DNA of 64,000 nt from Sinonovacula constricta (GCA_007844125.1 CM017561.1:20455723-20519722), one strand, 5' to 3'; shown: positions 47,691 through 60,579, counted from the first letter of the stretch. The notes: generated by a model from the letters alone, not told the origin. Made by a program: numbers and translations.

Positions 47691-48137
47691 AGAACGCGTG
47701 CAAAGGAAACGTTTTCTGTCAGTAAAATCTAATTAAATAGTAACTAGAGAGCCGTCGAGCAGTCTGGTAGACGTTATTTTCATTTTCGTGAAAGCTTTAT
47801 AACTAGATTACCATTAATAAGAATAAAACCAAAATTATAATTCAAGACATTTATTATAAGAGATTAAAATAGTTTATTGTCGGTAAACGTAATTAGTTTA
47901 ACGATGGCAGCAGTCATTAGTGTAAGATTAAAATAAAATCTAATTGCATATCTTTATTGTTTAACCCAAACTTATCTCCACACCAAAATACATTTTTTTT
48001 TTCATTTTTTATAATGTAGCCCTTGTATTAATAATGCCGTTACAACTAAGAACTAAGAATACGTCATCACGTGGACAGTTTAGTTTTTAAAGGATCTGTT
48101 TCCTTTTTACTACTTGCATTTTAGAATCCCCTCAGTA

Positions 48138-48180
48138 AGTGCGAGGTAAGAGCTCTGTAAATGCGGATTAAGCACCACAG
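48138..48180 (+). mobile_element. Family D core fragment
   Basis: GTGCGAGGTAAGAGCTCTGT followed by AAGCACC matches the D core, with palindrome AGAGCTCT. Confidence 0.55.
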
Positions 48181-48424
48181 ACGCACATTGCATAGTGGCT
48201 TTCAATATACACATGCAAATAAAGAGAGAAGTCCCAAAACAGTTACTGCGTTAGATGATCCGGTCGCAAATGGAAGCAAATGTAAATTGGCATCGGTGCA
48301 AATGCACGTGTCAATAAACACATATTTATGTCAAAAGACATGAAAAACTACATTAGATTTAACAACGCAAATCTACAGAATACTGCATCTCTCGTGAGTT
48401 TAGGTATATCAGTAAAACCCAACA

Positions 48425-49020
48425 ATTGAGTTGGAAGTCGGCTCTACCTCACTGCTGTTTGTATTGGCTTCTTATTTTGTCGGTCCGGGATCTAATACCG
48501 ATTGGTGCCTACATTGATTTTTCAAGCTTGGTTTGTTACAGTTGCAATTAATAAGAATTCGTGTATACAAATGGTCGTAAATCAAATTATCCATATGCGC
48601 AAAGACACCATTTATAACAAAAGTCAAACTATAAGACAAAGTATTTATCAGCAGCATTTGCTGCAATATACAAACAATCTAACAATCTTGTCATGGAGGT
48701 CAGCAAATAGTTTTTATCTGAATGTCCAAACCACCGTTTCCACCAATTTTATGAATTTATAGTGCGAATCACTTTGTAATCTGCATCTTGTTGACAAAGT
48801 ATATTTTGACAAATGCAACTACACTCTAGTACGCGTGCTATTGATATTGACATCAACTTGTTATTTCTTTCTGGCCTCCGTGATAAGATAAATAGAACTT
48901 ACATTTACTTATTACGTATGTGTCTAATATTTTGTCATTAAGGTTTCCAAATGGGGAATATACTCAGAAGTACTTTGGGAGACGCCTACCTAATACATGT
49001 TAAATCATGGTTTTAAGATT
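48425..49020 (-). repeat. Inverted fragment of block X (copy 3)
   Basis: Read on the minus strand, CTTCTGAGTATATTCCCC, AATGACAAAATATTAGACA and ATCACGGAGGCCAGAAA (about 48,980 down to 48,868) match X1 7,785-7,865 and X2 29,870-29,980. CGGACCGACAAAATAAGAAG (about 48,487 down to 48,468) matches the family-T relic at 30,350. It has no 44-bp array. Sequence between these anchors is diverged. Confidence 0.75.
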
Positions 49021-49655
49021 AAAGTTATATACAGTAAGTATCCTATAAGTAACTAATCATAACTATGGCGTGATACTAAACACAGCGTCGGTTCATAATA
49101 TTATAAATAAGCTGAGGTTCACGGTAAACCCGGTAAGAGTTGTTCCTCTTTGAACACTGGTTAGATTGAAACTACGAAGATAAATTGGAATGTAAAATAA
49201 CTTGATAGTTGATAACGTCATACAATAACATCATTACCTCCTTTTACGGAATATACGCATGAGTTTGTGTTCTTTGGGCTTTTTTTATGATGATGGTGGT
49301 GGGGTCAAAAGATTTGAGCAGTAGAAGAAAAAAATCATGATACATAAATATCTACATGGTGAAACATCAAACATTGTGGAACCATTGGATCTGAACAGAT
49401 CTTAAGTTGTTGCTGTCGTAAAGAGATATAGAGAATAAGGAAAACAGACACAAATTGGACAGAGGAGAAAGGTTCAAGGATTGTGAAACAAATCGGTATT
49501 TTGCCCTTATTTGGTATTCAAGATTCAGTCAAAACATCAAAACGGCCATCTCACGTAACAATTAAGAGGACTGCAAACAGAAATAAAATTGTCGTAAGGA
49601 AATGCCAACATAAAAGTATAAACAATAACTGGTATGGAATTGCTTTGTTGCAATA
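49020..49655. other. Non-coding sequence, nothing recognised
   Basis: AT-rich. An open stretch of 61 codons at 49,483-49,668 has no motif. Confidence 0.5.
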
Positions 49656-49821
<166 letters not shown>

Positions 49822-49827
49822 AGCCCG

Positions 49828-49960
49828 ACAGTTTCCGCTTTGAAACGATCAGTCGGCAATATGGACCGACTGGGCTGCTTTACCGGGTTTAACAGAGCTC
49901 TAACCTCGCACTTTCGGGTTTCTCGAATGCAAACAATGAAAAGAAACCAGATCTATTTGA
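49828..49960 (-). mobile_element. Family D core fragment
   Basis: CAGTCGG (49,850-49,856) and CCGACTG (49,866-49,872) keep a perfect 7-bp stem. CAGAGCTCTAACCTCGCAC follows near 49,893. The AG/AT microsatellite adjoins the end. Confidence 0.75.
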
Positions 49961-51420
49961 ATAAAACGTGTCCAAGCGCTTAAGACTTGAACGATTTCAG
50001 GATAACTTTTGTAGTAAGACTTTTAAACTATATTTTCCAATTGGTTCTCTCTAAGCCATATTTTCCCTGAAAAAGAAATACTAGATGCAATTAAAATATC
50101 AATACAGTTTCATGGTAAATTGCAGAATTATTTTTGTATTGGTTTACTCTTTTTCCCGTCAAAGTCGGTATATGCATAAACAACATATTATATAAAGGCA
50201 GGATATGGAAATATCAGAGTAGCGTTTTAAAAATGTAAATGCAAATGTGTGTAATAGAAATCACTTCTCAAGCTAATAAATTTGTGGAAGCCAAGCTGGT
50301 TACCTTTACTTGATATGGTTGCTTGACCTGACATAATCTCTCGCCTATATACATTGTCGCCTAACAAGCGTGATTGAAACGGCACTGGTCCTCTTAGATG
50401 TCCATGATTTATCCAAGTCGGATGTATATGACTTGCGCCTATGTAAGCAAGTTAAACTTCTAGCTAAATGTATGGCTATGTGTTCCTATTGTCTATACTT
50501 AATAGAAGAATCATAGCTGCTGAAAGAAAACCATCAGTTAATACACTCTAGAACAGTCCGGTGAGACCCTTGAGCTATATGTATGTACACAGAGACTAGT
50601 TTTGTAGTTCCATTAGTTTGCAAACGATCGCAAGATGATCGTCCGCCACCTTTTATAATATTATTGAGTTTCAGGGCTCTCGGTTCTGCTTTGCATAAGA
50701 TGTGACGCTATGTGAGGAAGCTTCTCAGAGGTCATCATGTAGGTCGGGTCTTCTGATGTCCCTCCTATGTATGGGATTGCTATACTTGGCCTTTTTCCAT
50801 TGTTGCTGTTGTGTTCTTTGCTTCGAATATTTTGACTTTCTAAGACTGGGACCATCCATTCCGGATAGCCATTGTTTCGTAAAAACTTAAAACAGTCAAT
50901 GTCTGTATTGTCCCGATTATTATTTACCAGATTATTCGCACGCTATAGAATTGTTCTCACAACAGATCGATGGTGCTCAAGATAGTGCTGGAAGGTGAAA
51001 CTCAGGCATTGGTCAGTGCGAGTAGGTTTCCTGTAAACTGTGATGCTTGTCGAAGCAGAATTCTTAAATTGTAACATGTGTCTAAATTAGATCTTCACTT
51101 TCTGAGGTAAACATGATTTGTTCGTCAACTGAATTCAGGTAAAATAAATTAAAGGTGGATTCCTTACTGTGCCTAAGGTCTTTTTGTCAAATTTTCCTGG
51201 TAGATTTTAGTGACAATCGGAGTGATTTTCCTTAAGTGAAAACGCTTTAAATCAAGTGGGCCTTTGCTCATACGAATAAGTACAGTTTCGTTTCATCAAA
51301 TTTCAAATATTGTTCTGAGATACCTTGTCATCTTCGGAGTAAATCCCTACATAATTATAAGTACAGTAATCGCCAATAAAGATGGTCAATAAAAACAGCG
51401 TAAGGGCGAGTCCATAAGGT
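49960..51420. other. Non-coding sequence, nothing firm
   Basis: A minus-strand frame at 50,661-50,855 contains SIAIPYIGGTSE, faintly like the region after reverse transcriptase in some retroelements, but nothing else supports it. No other feature seen. Confidence 0.4.
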
Positions 51421-51475
51421 ACACCAGTCAGTCATTTAGTCAACGAACCGTCCAAGGTGGTAACTGTTGGATTCA
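51420..51475 (+). mobile_element. Family D core fragment
   Basis: CAGTCAGTCATTTAGTCAACG and AACCGTCCAAGGTGGTAACTG correspond to the GACTGACCGTTCCAAGGCGGTAACTG part of D4. It directly precedes the SINE tail. Confidence 0.45.
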
Positions 51476-51484
51476 AATATGAGG

Positions 51485-51775
51485 GCAATGTATCGTCTCG
51501 ATGTATTTTTCACTTGAAGCTTGTAGTAGCTTAGAGCAGATATAGTGCTGACTTTACTGCGTAAAGCATGCCGTGAACACATTGAATGATAACACACCCA
51601 GTCACATTATCGTGAGATAGGAACAACCAGTCGTGGAAGTACCCTTTTAATAAAGCATTAGCAAGGGAGCTATGCCATTAAAATTTTAACGACCTTGTTA
51701 TGTCAGATCGGGGGCTCAAACCTGCGACCTCTCGTACCTGGATCCGACGCTCTACCGATTGCGCTACCAGGTCCG
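51485..51775 (-). mobile_element. SINE family S with full tRNA-like head
   Basis: On the minus strand the head has GGTAGCGCAATCGGTAGAGC (A box) and CAGGTTTGAGCCCC (B box). The body runs through ATGTGACTGGGTGTG-like and GCAGTAAAGTCAGCACTATATC strings also found at 57,476-57,756. This is the copy that shows family S to be tRNA-derived. Confidence 0.85.
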
Positions 51776-52130
51776 GTTTCATGTTTTATTCTATAAGAAC
51801 TTTATATAATTTTCTGGTAAGATAAGCAATTGAATACTTATTACCGTTAAAATCTCAATTTTACACCTTGTATTGTATCATTAAGGTCCCACTTTCATGG
51901 CGTCTTAACAAACTATTTTATGGGACAGTAATTGTTTAATGTTAGATAAATTGTTAGTAAATAGTTATTTGTGTTCCCAAAGTCACATGAAGATTTATTC
52001 CGTTTATATTTTGATTAAGGCTTTAATTAAAATTAAAAGAAAGCACAGCTGGGATAGTAATGAACAGCTTTAAGAAAATAATGAGTTCTTTGTTAATTAA
52101 ATGTACACAGCATTTTTAGAAGGAATTACA
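51776..52130. other. Non-coding sequence, nothing recognised
   Basis: AT-rich spacer between the SINE and the inverted-duplication arm. Confidence 0.5.
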
Positions 52131-53295
52131 TTTGAATTTACATTCAACATAAACGATCATTTACTTTTTTATTCCTGATGTCTTGTGATGTCGGATTCAT
52201 TGCGAATGCATTGTACTAAGATTAAAGGTTGGCATTAACTTTAATGTGTGTTAAAACTGCGCTTTTATGTAACCGGATGTTCGTGAATAAAATGCATATC
52301 CAAGTCAATATAAAGTTGGGAAACTACGGTATTTTTCACGTCAAATATAGGTTAGAAATGTTTTATTGGTTAATTAGAATATACCCGAAATGGTGTTTAT
52401 TGTTGGCGGTAAGAGTTATTTCAACATATACAACAGGCGATACTGTTAACAAAGTGAGACAGTGTTTGCATATTGCCAACTGCCTGACGTAAATACTCAC
52501 TCTTGTTACTGTGTAATGTTACTGATGTCGATTTTGTCTTCACAAATCATGTGAAACTTGAGCTGATTTTTTTCCTATTTCTCTAGCTGTCATATACATG
52601 ATAGGCATGATGACGTTGTAGGAAGATTGAGACAATACTTACATGGCATGAAACCATACGAGATTCAAGTAACTAATTAATTTTTTGTTTCCTCGGCTGT
52701 TGGCCTCAGTATCGCTATGACCTAAATGAAAGCATACAAAATAATGCCTTGATGTCATTTTCACAGACAGCTTCCATGCAACCCTCAGTGCGTTGTAACT
52801 AGATCCAATGATTTGTAGAAATGCTTAATGCATTTTAAATTTGTACTCTAAAAATTAAGTTGAGTCTTAACAACAATAGATAAATTGATGTTGCAAATGC
52901 TATATCATTATATTAAGAAATGAAACATACTTTCGATTAAAACCAGCTCACGTTTAGATTTCTAAGAACATGCTTCTATTTTCGGACTAAAACAGTGACC
53001 TGACAATATTGCAATCTCGTAAACCCGTTGCAGCAACTGCGTTATACATTTGAACTTCACATACATCTATTGCTATGGAGTTGTTCAGTGTTCTATCATC
53101 CTGGTGTAAAACATTTATTTGCGTCTTTTAAAGAATTAAGAGAAAAGCCTTCAAAGTTAGTCCGCTTGTGTCATTAAAATATTTAATGGCAGTCGACATT
53201 TCGGCTGTGTTCTTTTTTCAGTTGTGTAAACGAGAAATTGATTGTCTCATAAACTATTTCGGCACTGAACATGCACACGTGATGTGTGATGGGCT
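52130..53295 (-). repeat. Inverted duplication, right arm
   Basis: Its reverse complement aligns with 22,860-24,030 in order. An 87-codon plus-strand stretch at 52,229-52,492 is open here, but the partner sequence keeps no such frame, so it is not called as a gene. Confidence 0.8.
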
Positions 53296-53454
53296 CGAAT
53301 GCAGGTAAGAGGTTACTAACCATATGGGACGAAGTGTTGTTGAAAGTTGAAAGTGCAGGTATGTTTCCTTCTTTCGGTTTATCGTCTGAATTTTTTATTT
53401 ACTTGTGACTATGTCAACTTGGAGCAAATATCCGGCTCAACTTGTGTAATATAC

Positions 53455-53612
53455 TGAGAAAACATGGCACGATACCACATCCCGTCCCATATAACACTGA
53501 TACCAAGCTTACTAGCTTAGTAGCAGCTAAATTACCGTTCTATTATAGAGGCGATAGCAAGGGAACTATACAACAGCCATTTTAATGATATTGACAGGTC
53601 ACGGCTCGGAAA
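53455..53612 (-). mobile_element. Decayed SINE family S fragment
   Basis: ATGGCACGATACCACATCCCGTC and GATAGCAAGGGAACTATACAAC align with ctGGCATGATACCACACCCAGTC and GTTAGCAAGGGAGCTATACCAC in the 57.5-kb copy. Confidence 0.75.
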
Positions 53613-54460
53613 TAAAAAATACACAGAGTATCCCATACCTTAAACACAAAAAGTAATGATAAAGCTACCATATCCGGATTTCAGAACATACTTACGCTAT
53701 ATTAACACTGGGTTTACAGAATACGTATCTGTGCAAAATTTGACTATAATATACAATATTCAAGCAGAACAGGTATAGTGATTTTTATCTTAATAAATCT
53801 CATCTAGATAACATAACAACTTGCAAACGTGCTTGTTTGTTTTGTTTAGTTGTGTATTTCTATCTTACAATTGATCATAAATTATTAGTATTTTCCCGAA
53901 AAACAGAAAACCATATTTAGCAAGTTAGGAAAGCGAATAGAGAGCCTGAATATAATTTTAAAGTGATTGTCCTATGTTTTCCTAACTGTGTTTTTATCTT
54001 TAAATACGAACAATGGTAAATAACACGAACATTTGATCAAAAGAAAATGAACAGGCTCTGTTAATATCTATCAAAATGCGTTTAAAATTAGATTTGATCG
54101 TTGAACGAATTAAAATATATTCGTTGGCTCAGGTTTCTTTAAACATTTTCTCCGGGTTATGCTCTTGAGAACTGTGTTGTCTTACGTTCATTACGTTTTA
54201 ACTTTGTAAGTGATTCAATTTGATTCAAAATGGATAATACAGCGGTTGAACTCAAATTCGTGACGCTTTGTTTCTGAAGTATTCCCAGTGTGAGAAATAT
54301 CTTCTTCCAAGGGATGTTTACTATAAGACAGTCAGTGATCTGAGGTTCGCAGCAACCACTGAAACAAAGAAATCTAGACATCAGTACTACCTACTGTCCA
54401 AATATGAAATACTACAGTGTGGTAATGTTGAAAAGCTGATCAAGAAAAGAGAATCACATG
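53613..54460. other. Non-coding sequence, nothing recognised
   Basis: Overlapping open stretches on both strands at 54,157-54,450 run into the microsatellite and show no domain. Confidence 0.5.
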
Positions 54461-54462
54461 AA

Positions 54463-54850
54463 GACAATGACAGAGAGACAGAGACAGACAGACAGAGCAA
54501 CAGAAACAGAGAGACAGACATAGACAGAGAGACGGAGACTGAGAGACAGACAAAGACAGAGACAGAAAGTCAGAAAGTCAGACAGAGACAGAACGACAGA
54601 GACAGAGAGACAGATCGAGACAGAGACAGAGAGACAGAGAGACAGAGATAGACAGAGACAGACAAAGACAGAGACAGAAAGACAGAGACAGAGACAAAAA
54701 GACAGATCGAGACAGATCGAGACAGATCGAGACAGACAGAGACAGACAGAGACAGAGACAAACAGAAAGACAGAGACAGACAGACAGAGACAGATAGACA
54801 GACAGAGACTCAGAGACACAGAGACAGACACAAAGAGACCTACAAAGGCA
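54463..54850. repeat. (GACAGA)n purine-rich simple repeat
   Basis: About 390 bases of GACAGA, GAGACA and GATCGA units on the plus strand. The open frames on both strands (DRETDRE-type and SVSLSLC-type peptides) are repeat artefacts. Confidence 0.95.
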
Positions 54851-54887
54851 TAGACATACAGAGAAACATAGACAGAGAGCGTGGATA

Positions 54888-54892
54888 GATAG

Positions 54893-54926
<34 letters not shown>

Positions 54927-54955
54927 GTAGATAGATAGATAGATAGATAGATTAT

Positions 54956-55045
<90 letters not shown>

Positions 55046-55150
55046 GGATGGATGGATGGATGGATGGATGGATGGATGGATGGATGGATGGATGGATGGA
55101 TGGATGAATGGATGGGTGGATGGATGGATGAAAGGATGGATGGATGGATG

Positions 55151-55231
<81 letters not shown>

Positions 55232-55232
55232 T
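54888..55232. repeat. (TAGA)n with central (TGGA)n block
   Basis: TAGA units at 54,888-55,042, TGGA units at about 55,043-55,152, then TAGA units again to 55,232. The central block is a unit variant that spread inside the array. Confidence 0.97.
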
Positions 55233-55234
55233 AA

Positions 55235-57080
55235 CTACTAAACGTCAAACTCACTAACCGACATTTTTGGGGTAAAGTGTTATTAAAATGGCAACAATTA
55301 CTAATAGTATGCATTGTTTGTCCATTTACAGTACACCTATTTTATATATCGTTATACTTATACTTAGTTATATTTATACAGTTATATATAGTTATAAAGT
55401 TATTTTTTCAAATTTGTATATAGTTTTCGCATGAAATGATAGGTACAATTAATCATATTGGTACACGTGACATTGAACAATTACCCATTGCTATTTCAGA
55501 CGGTTAATGACCTAAAATCAGTAGTCTTAGTACTTCTCTATAATTAATAGATTTATATGCTGAATGTTGTATTAGGGTTAGATGGTGCTTTCATTTTGGA
55601 ATCGTCGTCATAGTTTGTTATTTGAAATATAAGCAGAAGAAAACAATACCATGTTGTTATTCTTCATTTCAAAGTACATCCGCACGTAAGCATGTCCTGT
55701 GTCAGTCTCGTTAGCTTCCGTTGTTTGAGACAAGATATTGTTGTTTTTATCCTATGCAAGCTAAGAAATGTGCCATAGTGTACCGATCCTTAACATGATT
55801 GCGTGTCACTTTGTCTCTTGAAAACTCTAATTGCGCAGACGTCTAGACGTGAGCATGTTCCATTAGGCAGAGTTGGTTGTCAGACATTTTCTAACACGTA
55901 CATATAACGGATATAGATGATTTTTTATGTCTAACTTAACAGGACGGTGTTGATGTTTTCCATGTTCCATTTTCAAACTGGGACGCCACATGTTGACGGC
56001 TTTTGTTAAAATGATATAAGAATGAAAGAAACTTGTATTCATAAATTTGTTTCTTTTTTTTGCAACAACATAGTTTTTCCTTTATAATAAGAGAAATCTT
56101 CACCTAGCTTGGATGTTGACATTTATATTTTCATACTTTAATAGTTAATATTGTGTACACATGTTTTACGTCTTGTATTATTGTACAAGGATCTTCTTTA
56201 CTTTACATTGCATCATAGAAATACCATGTAATTTCTGCACTGTGATCATAACAATATATACAAACTATCGATTATCTTTGTTTTTATGACTTACATATTT
56301 GTTTATACACTGAAGGCTAAAGGCAAATGCTTTGTTTTTTTATATTTTGCTGCAGTTTGATTTATGATACATCTCATTGTATACATGTTTGTTTATTCCA
56401 GATGTGTTTCATTCTAAACAAATGTGAATTTTATGACGATGAGGTTCTCGGCCGTAGACACACTTAGCACTGTTCTGGTTTATTTTCTGCTTCTATATGT
56501 TTGTATAACAAAACACCTTTAGTAACTATCAGTTCTCATAAAAATTATTCGCACTTTTGTTATGAATTCTTAAAGCCAATAAATAATCTTAATAACAGTT
56601 ATGTTTAACGAAATAATGTCTTGTTTCATGTTATTGCTACCAGTGTTTCTTTGGATTTCCCTAAATAAATAAGAAATCGACTAAAACACACGTGCGCCGT
56701 CAGCATTCAAACATGAACAATTGAAGGTGCGTCACCAGAAAAAAAATGGCCAGGAGAAACCCAAGCAAGTATCAACTAGATATCTTTACTGGTTCGGAAA
56801 GTGCAAGCTCCAAAACACTTTTAGGTTTTATAACTCTTTGTGTTTCTTTTTCTATTTGATAACATTTATATAAAATATTTTGTGACACTTGAGACAAATA
56901 CTTGATATTTCTATGGGAACCAGGGAACCAACTGCATTCCATTGATTGCAGTTTTGTTTTATGCTGCTTTGAACGTAATTTCATGTTAACTTTATCGCCT
57001 TCCATCTAAAGCCAGATTATAGAAACTTTTAATTTAACGCCATGCTATCTTGACGATATTTTAACTGTATATAAACCATG
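55235..57080. other. Non-coding sequence, nothing firm
   Basis: About 1.8 kb, AT-rich. It has the palindrome ACGTCTAGACGT at 55,839-55,850. A 77-codon minus-strand stretch at 56,772-57,005 has a basic N-terminal half but no motif I know. Confidence 0.45.
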
Positions 57081-57089
57081 CTAAAACCC

Positions 57090-57465
57090 AATGACAAGGT
57101 CAGATTTACCCTCCAGAAGGAAATATTTGACATCAAAATCCAGGTTTTCTAGATATGAGGAACACTCTTTCTAATGACGAGTATACTAACATCTTTGACA
57201 AGAGAGACAAGTTCATAATTGTTTTCGTGAATTATCCAAAACTTGATGGGAATTCACCTCCTGCTATCTCTTGTGATATTGAAAAATCCCATCATACAAA
57301 GCTTGAACAAGTGTATACTAACGTAGAATATGTTTCATGCTAGAAACTAGTTTATCGCTAAAATTTGTTACAAGAAGGTTTAAGATTCCACAAAATTAAG
57401 TAAGGCGTTTTCAAAATGCATTTAATGTAATGCATTATTCGAGTCCACATATAAATGAAATATAA
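57090..57465 (+). pseudogene. LINE-type retrotransposon ORF remnant (region after reverse transcriptase)
   Basis: IFDKRDKF (from about 57,191) and NYPKLDGN (about 57,229) resemble the conserved stretch after the reverse transcriptase domain in a group of LINE-like proteins common in molluscs and cnidarians (DKRDDF then NFPxLDG). After a stop near 57,341 and frame changes, LSKAFSK near 57,391-57,411 matches the following KLRKAFSK-like motif of the family. Two or more stops and frameshifts show decay. Clade cannot be named from this piece. The SINE at 57,476 inserted just beyond its end. Confidence 0.6.
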
Positions 57466-57475
57466 AAAGGCTTTG

Positions 57476-57756
57476 TTTGTTTGTTTGTTTGTTTATTGGG
57501 TTTATCGTCCCGCCAACAGTATTTCAGTTATCTGGAGACGGTGTCCACTTGAAGCAGATATAGTGCTGCCCTCACGGTGTATAGCATGCCGTGAAAACCT
57601 GGCATGATACCACACCCAGTCACATTATCCTGACACCGGGCCAACCAGTCGTGGAACTACCCTTATATTTGCTTGAGCGTTAGCAAGGGAGCTATACCAC
57701 TACCATTTTTTACGACTTTGGTATGTCGCGGCCCGGGCCTCCCGTACCTGGAGCCG
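57476..57756 (-). mobile_element. SINE family S, young copy with 13-bp target duplication
   Basis: AAAAAGGCTTTGT occurs at 57,464-57,476 and 57,758-57,770, bracketing the element. The minus-strand 3' tail is a (CAAA)n run. The body has ATAATGTGACTGGGTGTGGT, GCAGCACTATATCTGCTTC and GGCGGGACGATAAACCCAA. The 5' end is truncated within the tRNA-like head, in front of CCAGGTACGGGAGG. It is the least decayed copy and serves as the reference for family S. Confidence 0.93.
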
Positions 57757-58684
57757 AAAAAAGGCTTTGTATTATGGGCATATTTTACATAAGATAAACA
57801 AAGACAAGGGTCTCAATACTCCCTTTAATTAAATAACCAGGATATTTATTTTTGCGTGTTATATTTTTTATATTATGGCATATAATATATTAGGGATGTT
57901 AACGAATATATTCGAATATTCGAATATCAAGTCGCTATTCGAATAGAGATTTTGGTATTTGAATATTTTATAATTTTTATTTCACTTTTGTTAAGTTCGA
58001 AGGAAAATTGAAAAGACATTTCTTTAGTTGATCATAGTGTCTCTCAGCGACATAAGACGCTAGCGATACGTGATCGCGCTCGCTAAAAGATAAAGGGGAT
58101 GGGTCATGTCTTCTGATAACGAATGCCATCTGGTAAACAGCATGAAATCACCTTACCGCGTACAGATCCTTCTCTGCCCCCAGTCCCACTAAGTCACATC
58201 ACCCACATCACCATACAGTTGTGGAAACAGTTGCCAAAGTACAATAAACACACATGTCCGTTCAATGCTGCGGCAATTATCTACAGCAATTACGTAACAC
58301 TGACTCTACCCAGCTCAGGTCGGGATAGTGTGTAATAAATACATTATATAAGGCTATACTTATTGATTACAGTCCACCAGGACTTTTTTGTTTTTGAAAA
58401 GCACAAGTAGATCACTGTCAAACAAACTGTAATTGCAATCACTTTCTGTTTTTGTCATTCTACTTCATACTCGTTATTTTATTCCTATACAATAACGCGA
58501 CATCTGTTATTTTGTCACCGCGATTTTCTGTTCTCTGTTTTTGCTTCGTTCTCTCCGAATAACAAAAATGTAAATCTACATACCTTTTAATTGTTCGTCA
58601 TTGGGTTACTTTACACACTTAAAACTCACGAGCTTACAATTTAATCATTCTTTATATATATATTGGTTGGTACTTCATCAATTT

Positions 58685-59880
58685 ATCAAGTCAAGTCAAA
58701 ACGTTTATTGACACAAGTCATAAAGGCCATTGCCAAGTCTACAGACATTGTAGATGGCGGTGTACAAAACATGTTAATACATATAAATAAATTACAGGTT
58801 ATACAACAACAACAATATATATTATAGAAAAGTATGAATAACATGGTTATGTACATAGTACAGTAGAATAATTATGCACGCATATTAAAGGAAATAAACA
58901 GGCGTGTGAAAAGTATGCATCACCAATTATAACATGTGGATTTGTTTACAAACATTAGTAAAGGACGGATTTCTGGTAAAGAGATTAAACCTTTTATACA
59001 GCAAGATTATATTTTCTCGATAGAATAGATGTGGTATGTTACTTTTTTGTTTGTTAATATAATTAGTAATGTTTTTATATATACTTGCGCAATTTACCAA
59101 ATTCGTGACCATACAAATGTGCCATACATGTAACTCACAAATGCATTTTCAATGCTGTTATGTTACGTTACATACGTATACTATTGTTTATACATAATAT
59201 AATAACAATATAAAGATATTGCACCAAGTCATTTTTATGAATGCGCCACACTTCAATATTAGGTGTACAAAAGGTGTACATTAACTTTTCACAGTACTAG
59301 TATAGGTATAAATGTTCATTTTAATTGCCCTTGTGGCTAAAATAAGCATGTTAACAAGTATCAAAGGATAATTTTGAAATATTGTTATTCTGATTAAAAT
59401 AAACAGGCTTTGTTAACATCAAGTCTCTACAGTTTATCTTTAAAAAAAACAACTAATTGTTGTTATCAGTATTTTTATTTCTTAACAACAAGGCTAGATG
59501 ATTAAATTTTGACAATCTTATTAATAGATTTACATTTTCACTGCTCATTAGCTGTAAAAAAACTTATTTAGAGTCGGCCACCTTAAATAGAATCTGGGTA
59601 AATATTGTGTTCTTAATACATGGTATCTTGAACAGACCAAGAGAAAGTGATGCTCATTTTCAATAACGTTCATATTACATTTAGTACACATTCTCTGCTC
59701 TCTTGGAATAGTTTTGTATCTGCCCTCTTAAATACAAAGTTTATGGGAAGCACAGCGTAATCTGGTAAGATATTTTCTACTTATATCATTGTTGATGACA
59801 TCCAGGTAAAGTTTAGCAGTGAGAGATTTTTTTTTAAATTTATCAACAGTCAGGTAATCTTGACACTAGCCAATCACAGT
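58685..59880 (-). pseudogene. Non-LTR retrotransposon 3' end, nested in the hAT-like element
   Basis: On the minus strand a frame from about 59,880 encodes a DVINNDISRKYLTRLRC stretch, a stop at CI*EGRYK, then EQRMCTKCNMNVIENEHHFL. LVCSRYHVLRTQYLPRFYL follows. The CxxC...HHFLLVC pattern is the zinc-ribbon-like C-terminus of many LINE proteins. A one-base change in a T run near 59,556 shifts the frame. The 3' end has AATAAACGTTTTGACTTGAC near 58,690-58,709, a pentamer-type tail. The 5' part, including reverse transcriptase, is absent. Confidence 0.75.
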
Positions 59881-60579
59881 AACTGTCGTCATCAAATGGT
59901 GTTGTTTACCTTCACTTTTCACCCATAGGCATATGGCGAGCTTGTCACTTGTGTATTGGTAACTAAATGTCTCTAATTGACATGTTATGGCTTCGGATTA
60001 ACGCCCTTAGCGATATCAGTCAATCACAATTAAACATCAATCCGACCACCAACCAATCAAGACCGTTCATTGCCGGTACACTTGAGCGATTTCCCTTCAT
60101 AAAACCTTCGTGGTTTTGCCTAATTGTCTTACAGTCGATCCAGTATCACCCGCATTTTGTCCTTTTGAAAATGCCTACTTTAATCATTAATGGCTTTTAT
60201 AAGATTAGCTCGCAAAACATAATTGACTGATTGTTGCTATACATTGTTTGCGGTTAGTAGAGTAAAATATTAAAACTGTGAGCTATTTTGCATGTGTTCT
60301 ACAGTTTCATCTAATAAAATTATGATATGGTTTTATTTAATCGATATGTTAACATTAAAATGAGCTTAAGTAGCTCTTTTAATACGTCGTATGTTAATAC
60401 AAATAAGTAATTAATTACGCAAAATGCCTTTAAATTGTAAAGGTTATTAAACGAAGTACAACACGTAACAAAAAGACACCCAAGTTTAAGGTGACTAATT
60501 GATAATGTATATATTATACGGGACTTTGCATGTTATCTTAACATTGATTGGTTAGAGTATAGTTTAATAGTAATAGTTT

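Noticed and set aside
50661..50855. Minus-strand frame with SIAIPYIGGTSE as a retroelement remnant
   Set aside because: Only a few residues resemble known retroelement proteins and no neighbouring motif in any frame supports it.
54268..55314. Frames rich in DRET, SVSLSLC and YLSIYLSI
   Set aside because: Pure translation of GACAGA and TAGA/TGGA simple repeats.
56772..57005. 77-codon basic minus-strand frame as a gene
   Set aside because: No family recognised; flanking splice sites and start are unconvincing.
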